From Bdellovibrionales bacterium RBG_16_40_8 (GTDB lineage: Bacteria; Bdellovibrionota; Bdellovibrionia; Bdellovibrionales; UBA1609): a stretch of 8,468 bases of DNA. This document shows, one piece after another, positions 1 to 6,297 of the stretch. Location: contig MEPT01000058.1 of NCBI GenBank assembly GCA_001769925.1, positions 239-8,706 of the forward strand. The letters run 5' to 3'. Position 1 is the stretch's first letter. Every line of letters starts with the position of its first letter. A program made the position numbers and the translations under genes. A model generated the notes under the pieces. That model saw nothing but the letters and a program-made list of their open reading frames with translations, was not told the DNA's origin and searched no databases.

Positions 1-65
1 GCAATATCCACAGTTACGTGCATGTAAAGTATCAAAGGAACAGAAAAGGCAAATCATCACAAAAC

Positions 66-95
66 AAAAAAAGGCAAATTTATTTACAAATTGCC
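66..95 (-). terminator. Intrinsic terminator after the large Cys-rich lipoprotein gene
   Basis: Read on the minus strand, GGCAATTT (95-88) pairs with AAATTTGCC (81-73), leaving one bulged T. The loop is about six bases. Seven uninterrupted T residues follow (72-66). The structure lies about 70 bases past the stop codon at 165, which suits a Rho-independent terminator for that gene. The rest of 1-164 shows no open frame or other signal that I can support. Confidence 0.72.
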
Positions 96-164
96 CATAT
101 GAATTGTGTTGATTATTCATGTTACCCCCATTAACAAAAACTCTCTCCGACCTATTTTATTTAT

Positions 165-3164
165 TTATGGCACTTTGCACGTAATGCTGCTTACAAACTT
201 ATTTTCGTTTTCGATAACATCTCCTGGCTCTATATAGGTCACCATTTCAGAATTAATGTACTGAGCCTTATGATTGCTGAGCGTTGGGTAATAATAGGCA
301 TAAGGCTCATCGCAACCGTCCCCATCGTTTACGCATTTATTAAGTGTTGGTTTTGTTCCAGCATATCCATCAGCGTCCTTAAAAAAGTCGGGTGAATTTT
401 TTTGACTATCTGTTAAATCGTTCCATTTTATATGATTACCTTGATCGTCGAGTACAGGGTATGGGTCATACTGACGAGTTGAACCACAGCCGAGCCCACC
501 TTTTCGAGGAATAAATTCGCTGCCGCCAGTCCAGTAGGTGGTTGCGTCTTTATCAGGAATTGGTGGAACAGGACAACCTTTAAGTGGAAACGACTGAGTT
601 TCTTTGAGCTCCAAATTTCCAAACACTTTGCAGTAATTTAAAGGCGTATTGTTATACTCGACCATCGGCTGTGGGCCTTCTGCGATGGTTATGGTCACAT
701 CGTCACAACCTCTGCCAAGGCCGCCCCAAGTTTTATGACACTGTCGATCGATTTTCGTCACGATCAAATTGGGACCTTGATTCAGTATGGTTTGATCAAA
801 AGACAGAGCATAGTCCATTGTTGGCATACTGTTATTGTCGAAGCCATCTGGAGCAATTCGAATTGAACACTCACTGTCGTTAGCAATAATTTTAAACTTT
901 TTTCTTGCATAATCTTTTTCTGAATCAGGTACATCTTTGGTTTTGTTCAAAATAATGGGATCTAATTTGGCAAAACATTCAGCAATTTTGTCACTAGCTT
1001 GTATAAGATTTGCCGAACATGTTTTGATCAGGGGAGGGCTGCTCTCACCTTTTAATTGACATCTCCACGTGTGTACACCGCTCTTTAATTGTCCCATAAA
1101 ACAGCCATTAGTTGAAGCACCATTCGAGTCTAGGGTCGTGCAACTAGTAGGATATCCAAGGTTTGAGCACCCATTATCGTAAAGGGTGGCACTACAATAA
1201 TTCTCAGAATCAGATTGTTCTCCCTTCGAAGTAGAGACAAAGTCTGACCCGGTAGCGCACAATTTTTTGGCATTGGCGGTTGTAAACGTTGGGAAGTCGT
1301 TGGAGCCGAAGGCGCTTATATTGTCAGGTAAAGCGATATTGCCGCACACCACCCCGATACTGGCTTTGCACTGTTGTGAACCTGAAATACTATTTCCGCA
1401 AGCCCAGGTTTTACTCGCCAAAGTATTATTTGTCCCAGCAATATCGGTTATTTTATTGTTTTCAACAGTATAACCGTCAGCACAGAGTGAGTATTGGTCG
1501 TTGCCGACCACCAATTTTTTTGGCGTGGCAGTGTTGTCAAGCGCCACTGTGCTAGCAAAGCCCCCACCATGAGCTGTACCGCAGGCTTGTAGCGGATTTG
1601 TTTCTATTGTTTCTGTCGCTTGAATAGTGGCTTCGCACAAAGCTGTGCCACAACTCCAGCTTATTTCAGTATTGTCACTGTTGTAAGTAATGCTTGCCTG
1701 GATCGTGTTACTTGAACACATAGAGTTACTTGCTATTTTTCCTGTTGATGTATTGTTTTTGTATGCAGTAATTTGCTCAGTATTAAATGTCTTAAGATTT
1801 GCCCCTCCACAACTATTGAGGGGATCGCCAATTTCTGCTCGGCAACCAAGGCTACTGCATTTCCATGTGAATCCTGTAGCTACAGTTGCTGTTGAAAAAT
1901 TATTATTTATGGCTTGGGAATTTATGCATAAATTGTTTGCGTTTGGCTTATCATCAGAGTCAAGAAACTTCTGTCCATTTGCTGGTCCACATCCAATGCT
2001 GCTTGCATTGTCGCGGCTGTCAGGGTCAGGATTATCGTTAGTACCCCCAACGGTGGTTTTAACGTCAACCTCTGGGCCATTATCAATGACCATGGTCAAA
2101 TCTCCATCAGCACTACCAATAATATCAAATTTTTCAGTCTTGCCGAGGTTTGAACCGTTTTTATTAATATTTTCTAAAACACCACCAATGAGATCTCCTT
2201 TTTCATCTATTGTTCCCCCCGAGATAGTGCATATGATATTATCTGTGGTGTGATTCATTCCCGAAGCATACACAACTCCTCCAAGTGTATGAGTTGTTGA
2301 ATTTAAAGTCGCATCAAGATCTCCGGCGCAGATAGATGACGTTGGTACTTTGGCTATAATGTGTTCAGCCGTAACTGAAGTAGTAGCTTCTATTACTTTT
2401 CCGGCTTCATCATTAAAGGTAAAAGTATTTTTTATATAATCAAAGCTAGCGGTGAGATGTGGATCTTCTTTAATTGGATCAACATAATCAATTACCATAT
2501 CGCTGCAATTGCCGCTGCTGTCACAGGTGCCGTTTACTTTAGCAATAGTTTCTCCTAAAGAATTAACCACTTCGCCAGAAAGGAGTGAGGGCTTACCAAG
2601 TTCAGGGATTGTCAAGGTGGCACGCAGAGACCCACCAAGCTCTGCAGATGGATCACTATTTATGCTTATGATGGTAGATACTCCATTGAGAGCGCTGTTG
2701 ATTGTGCAGTCCGCATAGTCACCGATCAAAGAGCTAAAGGTTTTGAGACCTTTACCATATTGATTTTCACAAGTAGCCGGTGAGGGATGGCAAGAGTTGT
2801 CTTTACCTATAAAATAAATGGTGTCTGCGAGCTGTGAAGTTTTATCACAACAAGAATCTGAATTTACAGCTTTTACATTTGCCCCTGTGCAGGTTTTAGG
2901 TGGGGTGGTTGTATCCGGAGGGTTTACATCTGGATTTGGATAATTTGGGCAGTCATTTGTCGAAGTACAGTTAAGCAGGTCCGGACCAACTGATTTTTTT
3001 GTGCTGTAGTCGGCGGGATTAAAATCTTGGGCACAGTTTTGAAAGCCCATGACCAGTGTGAGAGTGGCCACCGCTAGGATCACGAAGGTTAACGCTGAAT
3101 TGGCTGCACTAGTTAGCCCTAACTTGCTTATTAGCCCAGGTATGAATCTGCTAAATCTATTCAT
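165..3164 (-). CDS. Large exported, probably lipid-anchored protein with four-Cys repeat modules
   Basis: The protein has 999 residues. The ATG is preceded by AAGGAG at 3176-3171, six bases away, so the start is well supported. The N-terminus is basic (about residues 1-19), followed by a hydrophobic stretch (about 24-40) and FQNC with Cys44. I read this as a lipoprotein-type signal, although FQN is not a standard lipobox. Residues about 45-90 form a Pro/Asn/Thr-rich linker. Residues about 160-370 look like beta-rich, Ig-like segments. Residues 391-720 hold four modules of the form CG..., LC, W-x-C, C-x-A. Residues 721-999 are a C-terminal region I do not recognise. There are 43 cysteines in all, which points to heavy disulfide bonding outside the cytoplasm. 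I know the module pattern as a repeat in bacterial surface and adhesin-like proteins, from memory. The gene appears monocistronic, with a long non-coding region upstream and a terminator downstream. Surface attachment or prey/host contact is possible but not shown. Confidence 0.88.
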   Translation of the reverse strand: MNRFSRFIPGLISKLGLTSAANSALTFVILAVATLTLVMGFQNCAQDFNPADYSTKKSVGPDLLNCTSTNDCPNYPNPDVNPPDTTTPPKTCTGANVKAVNSDSCCDKTSQLADTIYFIGKDNSCHPSPATCENQYGKGLKTFSSLIGDYADCTINSALNGVSTIISINSDPSAELGGSLRATLTIPELGKPSLLSGEVVNSLGETIAKVNGTCDSSGNCSDMVIDYVDPIKEDPHLTASFDYIKNTFTFNDEAGKVIEATTSVTAEHIIAKVPTSSICAGDLDATLNSTTHTLGGVVYASGMNHTTDNIICTISGGTIDEKGDLIGGVLENINKNGSNLGKTEKFDIIGSADGDLTMVIDNGPEVDVKTTVGGTNDNPDPDSRDNASSIGCGPANGQKFLDSDDKPNANNLCINSQAINNNFSTATVATGFTWKCSSLGCRAEIGDPLNSCGGANLKTFNTEQITAYKNNTSTGKIASNSMCSSNTIQASITYNSDNTEISWSCGTALCEATIQATETIETNPLQACGTAHGGGFASTVALDNTATPKKLVVGNDQYSLCADGYTVENNKITDIAGTNNTLASKTWACGNSISGSQQCKASIGVVCGNIALPDNISAFGSNDFPTFTTANAKKLCATGSDFVSTSKGEQSDSENYCSATLYDNGCSNLGYPTSCTTLDSNGASTNGCFMGQLKSGVHTWRCQLKGESSPPLIKTCSANLIQASDKIAECFAKLDPIILNKTKDVPDSEKDYARKKFKIIANDSECSIRIAPDGFDNNSMPTMDYALSFDQTILNQGPNLIVTKIDRQCHKTWGGLGRGCDDVTITIAEGPQPMVEYNNTPLNYCKVFGNLELKETQSFPLKGCPVPPIPDKDATTYWTGGSEFIPRKGGLGCGSTRQYDPYPVLDDQGNHIKWNDLTDSQKNSPDFFKDADGYAGTKPTLNKCVNDGDGCDEPYAYYYPTLSNHKAQYINSEMVTYIEPGDVIENENKFVSSITCKVP
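1005..1994 (-). repeat. Four tandem copies of a four-Cys protein module
   Basis: The copies are residues 391-446 (1827-1994), 451-514 (1623-1814), 527-603 (1356-1586) and 606-720 (1005-1349) of the large lipoprotein. Their four conserved cysteines are 392/413/436/441, 452/483/505/510, 528/561/589/599 and 607/636/702/716. Shared landmarks are C-G near the start with A-x-G in some copies, L-C or M-C in the middle, W-x-C, and a closing C-x-A. DNA similarity between copies is low, so these are old duplications. Copy four carries an insertion (about 640-696) with four extra cysteines. Confidence 0.75.
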
Positions 3165-3199
3165 AAATTTCTCCTTAATTGACGCTCAAACAGTTAGTA

Positions 3200-3252
3200 C
3201 TCAATCCCAGCCGCACTCATCGGCAAAAAAGTGTCTCAACTTTAGCCGCACT
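3200..3252. repeat. 18-bp imperfect direct repeat pair, 35-bp period
   Basis: CTCAATCCCAGCCGCACT (3200-3217) and CTCAACTTTAGCCGCACT (3235-3252) match at 14 of 18 positions. The four mismatches are consecutive and all are transitions. The intervening sequence contains GGCAAAAAAGTGTC. Repeated short units of this kind near an element's end are typical of the multiple transposase-binding sites of IS21-family elements, as far as I recall. No transposase gene is present in the window. Confidence 0.5.
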
Positions 3253-3398
3253 GTGGTTAAATTCTTTAATTGGCACATTTTTATAGACCCCCGTCTTTTA
3301 GTATATGCAATTAGAGAGCCGTTTAATGAGTAATTAACGGGGTGATCGGCGGTATGGCAGTGTGAACTTTTAGACAGCGTTAAGTAGTTAGTCGCCAG

Positions 3399-3428
3399 TT
3401 TCAAAATGAGACGTTTTCAAAATGGCAC
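3399..3428. repeat. 14-bp imperfect direct repeat pair, TTTCAAAATG core
   Basis: TTTCAAAATGAGAC (3399-3412) and TTTCAAAATGGCAC (3415-3428) differ at two of 14 positions and lie 16 bp apart. Repeats of a CAAAATGAGAC or CAAATTGAGAC type are familiar to me from the ends of IS21-like elements. This attribution is from memory and needs a database comparison. Confidence 0.5.
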
Positions 3429-3519
3429 TAAATACTCCTTGAGAAACGCGATAGGCACGCGGTTGCTAAAAACGCGTTCGCCCTTCATGTGGCATGTCTC
3501 TGGGTAAAAGTGATGTCCG

Positions 3520-4137
3520 CTAACGACCGTGCCGAGCTTTAATTTCTTTCAGTCTGTTTAGTACCAGCGATTTTGTTCGTGGAGATGTGATGTCTTCACA
3601 ATAGGAGAAAACAGTCTTCCAAGAGAATTTGGTGGGGAGTTCAAGTTCAGGTAACCGCGTGAATTGCCGAGAGCGAGTGGGAGCATAGTAGAAAAAATCA
3701 ACAAGTGCTTTTTCGGGAGTGGCTATTTTTAACAAAGGCTTGATGTATCTGTAACCAGTAAAAAAATGAGGATGACAGTGATGGAAAGAAAAAACCCCTA
3801 CAGGCGTTTTGACTTTTCGCGTGCGATCAATGGTAACCGAATAGATTTGAGTCGGTATTTGTTCGATCATGCCGTGATAAAACAAGGCGGTCTGAAGTGA
3901 AATATAACTTTCTTTTGGGGCTGTGATGAATTCGGCAGCCTGCATTGGGTCATGTGGGGAATTTTTAAGAACCCACTTGCCACGCTCGATTTTTTCAACC
4001 AAATTTCGTTGGCGAAGCGCTTCGAGGTACTTGCCAGCAGAGTGGATTGAAATCTTCAAAATAGCTGCGATTTCCTTGGTGTGAATAAAAGGAGTTTTTA
4101 GTTGTGTCAGACGGCCTAAAAACTCTACCGCGTTCAT
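3520..4137 (-). CDS. abiEi: AbiEi-family antitoxin / transcriptional regulator (type IV TA)
   Basis: The 205-residue protein matches the AbiEi (COG5340-like) pattern. A winged-helix DNA-binding domain spans about residues 1-58 (TKEIAAILKIS helix, wing near ERGKWVL). The conserved antitoxin core follows: ESYISLQTALFYHG (76-89), the beta-hairpin region with GVFSFHHCHPHFF (114-126), and IATPEKALVDFFYY (138-151). In this family the antitoxin represses its own operon and counteracts the nucleotidyltransferase toxin without forming a stable complex. Its ATG overlaps the toxin stop codon (ATGA at 4137-4134), so translation is probably coupled, because only a weak Shine-Dalgarno sequence precedes it. 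The gene comes second in the operon, whereas AbiE operons are usually described with the antitoxin gene first. The length is near that usual for compact family members, and no truncation is visible. Confidence 0.85.
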   Translation of the reverse strand: MNAVEFLGRLTQLKTPFIHTKEIAAILKISIHSAGKYLEALRQRNLVEKIERGKWVLKNSPHDPMQAAEFITAPKESYISLQTALFYHGMIEQIPTQIYSVTIDRTRKVKTPVGVFSFHHCHPHFFTGYRYIKPLLKIATPEKALVDFFYYAPTRSRQFTRLPELELPTKFSWKTVFSYCEDITSPRTKSLVLNRLKEIKARHGR

Positions 4138-4895
4138 TTTATCACCAAGTGTGTTTGTATGAAATTTAACACTTCATCTTGGACGTGATCCCAGAAGGCT
4201 CGCTCTTTGTAGGGTGCTTGATACTCACTGAGCAAGAAGGGCCAGACCTGAGATTTGAAATGGTCAAATGAAACTGACGCTAATGTTTCAGAGGCCTTTT
4301 CCTTATCCTTTTTGGAGACTTCAAAATTTTCATCCTCAGAAAGTTGATCGAGAAGAATTTTTAGATCTATGACATCGCGGGCTTGAGTTTCTGATCGGTG
4401 AATTAAGGCATTGATCTTTTGTTCGATAGCCGCCTTGAGTTGATAATGTTGTAACAGAACTGGCTGGAGTTTATATTGGGAGATAATAGCTGGATTGACG
4501 TAGTTAATTTCAGTCCCTTCAAATTGAGCTCTGCGACGAGAAAATTCAATTTTAGTAGGTATATTTATAGTGCCCCCGGCCATTTTGAGGGCGATCTTCC
4601 AGCGTTGCGTAGTTTCTGTTTGTTTTGGGGCTGACCAATCAACAATCTCGATATTTCTATGTCCCAGTAGCGAAGAAAAGTTATCGTCGTTTAAAATTTT
4701 CTCAACGTTTTTTTTCAAAGTTTGCACTGAAGTCGTAAGCACATCAAAATCAATGTCCTCTGAATATCGAATGGATTGAAAGTAAAAACGAAGGTTGCAT
4801 CCACCCTTGAGACAAAAGAGACTGCGGCTGACCTTCACGGAAAGCCAGTTGGAAAAAAGAAGATGAAAGCATTCGATACATTCCTGATGAGTCAT
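4134..4895 (-). CDS. abiEii: AbiEii-family nucleotidyltransferase toxin (type IV TA)
   Basis: The 253-residue protein has the DNA polymerase beta-like nucleotidyltransferase signature of AbiEii/MenT toxins. These are KGGCNLRFYF (30-39), SEDIDFDV (45-52) with the metal-binding pair Asp47 and Asp49, a third acidic position in KIEF (Glu117), and the C-terminal block from EQKINAL (158-164) to ARDVIDL (172-178). Family members transfer nucleotides to RNA acceptors, and the characterised MenT toxins modify tRNA. I place the start at the ATG at 4895-4893, because GGAG lies four bases upstream and FHLLF then falls near residue 10 as in relatives. An in-frame TTG at 4919 would add eight residues, but it lacks a ribosome-binding site and overlaps the candidate -10 box. 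It is the first gene of the two-gene operon. All catalytic residues I can check are present, so the toxin looks intact. Confidence 0.87.
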   Translation of the reverse strand: MTHQECIECFHLLFSNWLSVKVSRSLFCLKGGCNLRFYFQSIRYSEDIDFDVLTTSVQTLKKNVEKILNDDNFSSLLGHRNIEIVDWSAPKQTETTQRWKIALKMAGGTINIPTKIEFSRRRAQFEGTEINYVNPAIISQYKLQPVLLQHYQLKAAIEQKINALIHRSETQARDVIDLKILLDQLSEDENFEVSKKDKEKASETLASVSFDHFKSQVWPFLLSEYQAPYKERAFWDHVQDEVLNFIQTHLVIK

Positions 4896-4918
4896 TGTGC
4901 TCCAATATTGTATTTTCA

Positions 4919-4947
4919 ATAATACATCAAATAGAATCTAATTTCTA
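4919..4947 (-). promoter_or_regulatory. Candidate sigma-70-type promoter of the abiE operon
   Basis: On the minus strand, TAGAAA (4947-4942, 4 of 6 to TTGACA) is followed after exactly 17 bases by TATTAT (4924-4919, 5 of 6 to TATAAT). Transcription would start about 20 bases upstream of the ATG at 4895. That fits the corrected toxin start and leaves room for the GGAG ribosome-binding site. It is a pattern match in AT-rich DNA and has no experimental support. Confidence 0.5.
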
Positions 4948-4948
4948 T
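4931..4948. promoter_or_regulatory. Inverted repeat within the abiE promoter, candidate antitoxin operator
   Basis: ATAGAA (4931-4936) and TTCTAT (4943-4948) are perfect six-base arms with a six-base spacer. The repeat covers the candidate -35 box and part of the spacer to the -10 box. AbiEi antitoxins are known to repress their operons by binding inverted repeats at the promoter, so this is the natural operator candidate. The arms are short and AT-rich. Confidence 0.45.
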
Positions 4949-4964
4949 AAAATGTTTTATTAAA

Positions 4965-6272
4965 CTAGAGCCCTAGACCGAACATAAGGCCGATATAAGA
5001 TTCAGTGAACTCGGATGTGGGGGGGCGTTTCAGATTGAACGAATCAAAACTGACGCCGAGAGAAAGTGATTTTTTAAATAAAGTGGCGTCCTGGCGTATC
5101 TGCACAGACATCTCTGAGCCTTTCATTTCAGCCTCGGAGATAGGAGTGAAACCAATTCTCACGTGTGTTTTTTTTTTCATAAACCATTCCCCGTCAATGG
5201 CGAAGGCGGTGCCGTACGACTGGGCGCTGGCACCAGCTGAGATTTTGGATGCGTCCACAGAGATCCACTTTGCTCCAAGAGCCAAGCCAAAATTTGTTTT
5301 TGCTGTGTTGAGCCAGTACACAGGCGCGACAAATATATTCGTATAACTCATTTTTTCGTTGGTTGATGAGCCCATGGCGAGAACATCAATCTTTGCGAAA
5401 TACCCGAAGCGGTATTTGCTGATGGTGTCTGTGATTTCGCCGGACACCATGACCCCCATAGTGCTGCTTGAGTTATCATCGCTTTTTACGTTGAGGCTTG
5501 CCAAAGTGATTCCCAAAAAGCCAGCAGAGAAGCGGCCTTTGGCTTTTCCTTTTGTAAGACGCTTCAGCTTTATCTTCTCATCTTTTTCAAAAAGCTGGTC
5601 CCCTTTGCCGCCGATATGAAGCATATTTTGCTCTTTTTCATCGCCCCAAGTGATTGTGCCCAGTTGCCCCTTTAAGGCGATGGCATTGTTGAGCATTTTG
5701 AATTCATAAACGCGTGTGGCCTCGCCCTTGCCTAGAATTTCAAAGAGCGTGCTGTCGACCGTTGAGTCTGAGGGCGCTGAGAAAGTCATGAATATTTTTT
5801 TATCTTTAATTTGGCAGGCGACGCTCGCCAAAAAAGATGATGGCTTCGGGTCAATCAATTTGAATTTCATTTCAAATTTTTTGCAGGATTTTGCGATCAG
5901 CAGGGGATTGGGTTTGGGCGGTATTTTGATCGTGATTTCATGTTTTTCGTTATTTGCCGTCGTCACTGAGAGTTTGGTTTCTCGGGCGTTTAAATATATT
6001 TTTGCGTTTTTTGGAGAAATCTGCGTGCGCGAATTGAGATTTTCAGGGCTTGCCAAAAGGCTCTGTATTTTTTGATCCTCTCTCCAGGTCAAAGTGGTGC
6101 TAAGAGCGAACACCTTATAATCCCCGAGATCGACCCATTCGGGTGTGGCTACGGCGGTCCAGCCCCGAGCGAAGTCAGAGTCACCTTCTGTTGTGAGTGA
6201 GATTGCTCCTGCATGAGCCCACGGCGCGACCAAATTCAATAAAATAATTAAAAAAATAAAAATGAGTTTCAT
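4965..6272 (-). CDS. Secreted protein with predicted C-terminal outer-membrane beta-barrel
   Basis: The protein has 435 residues and I do not recognise its family. Residues 1-21 form a clear Sec signal peptide (MKLIFIFLIILL core, cleavage after AHA). Residues about 22-225 are soluble and beta-rich, with Cys130 and Cys153 available for a disulfide. A Lys-rich linker (about 229-246) follows. From about 247 to the end, alternating hydrophobic/polar strands separated by short polar turns suggest an eight-strand-type barrel. The protein ends in IGLMFGLGL, and its last residue is Leu rather than the more usual aromatic. It begins 25 bases after the MotB-like gene with no terminator between and a weak ribosome-binding site, so it is probably co-transcribed with the motor-like pair. 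I infer that it is an outer-membrane or outer-periplasmic partner of that pair. No terminator is visible between its stop and the abiE promoter. Confidence 0.8.
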   Translation of the reverse strand: MKLIFIFLIILLNLVAPWAHAGAISLTTEGDSDFARGWTAVATPEWVDLGDYKVFALSTTLTWREDQKIQSLLASPENLNSRTQISPKNAKIYLNARETKLSVTTANNEKHEITIKIPPKPNPLLIAKSCKKFEMKFKLIDPKPSSFLASVACQIKDKKIFMTFSAPSDSTVDSTLFEILGKGEATRVYEFKMLNNAIALKGQLGTITWGDEKEQNMLHIGGKGDQLFEKDEKIKLKRLTKGKAKGRFSAGFLGITLASLNVKSDDNSSSTMGVMVSGEITDTISKYRFGYFAKIDVLAMGSSTNEKMSYTNIFVAPVYWLNTAKTNFGLALGAKWISVDASKISAGASAQSYGTAFAIDGEWFMKKKTHVRIGFTPISEAEMKGSEMSVQIRQDATLFKKSLSLGVSFDSFNLKRPPTSEFTESYIGLMFGLGL

Positions 6273-6297
6273 GCTGTGTTGAGCTTTATTATTGTTT

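Larger units (their letters stand above)
3165..3519. other. Non-coding region with imperfect repeats, possible IS remnant
   Basis: This 355-base stretch separates the antitoxin gene from the large lipoprotein gene. Short open frames exist on both strands, but none has a ribosome-binding site or recognisable product. It holds two sets of direct repeats (3200-3252 and 3399-3428, listed separately). It also has an inverted repeat at 3319-3340 with eight-base arms (one bulge) around GAGTA. I see no convincing terminator after the antitoxin gene. The only -10-like sequence upstream of the lipoprotein gene is a poor TATAAA-type match at about 3280-3285 on the minus strand, so I do not call a promoter. 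Confidence 0.6.

Noticed and set aside
1690..2253. 187-codon open frame on the plus strand
   Set aside because: It lies wholly antisense to the large lipoprotein gene, whose frame has a signal peptide, repeated Cys modules and a strong ribosome-binding site. The plus-strand product has no recognisable features.
3201..3404. 67-codon minus-strand frame in the non-coding region
   Set aside because: It starts at a TTG without a Shine-Dalgarno sequence, runs through the repeat arrays, and has no recognisable domain.
3264..3430. Sigma-54 promoters (two TGGCAC boxes on the plus strand)
   Set aside because: Neither TGGCAC is followed at the required spacing by a GC/TTGC -12 element, and no plus-strand gene lies downstream.
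3457..3476. ACGCG...CGCGT inverted repeat as terminator of the abiE operon
   Set aside because: The arms are only five bases with a ten-base loop, and no T-run follows on the minus strand.
4896..4919. TTG start for the toxin gene
   Set aside because: No ribosome-binding site precedes it and it overlaps the candidate -10 box, whereas the ATG at 4895 has GGAG at proper spacing.
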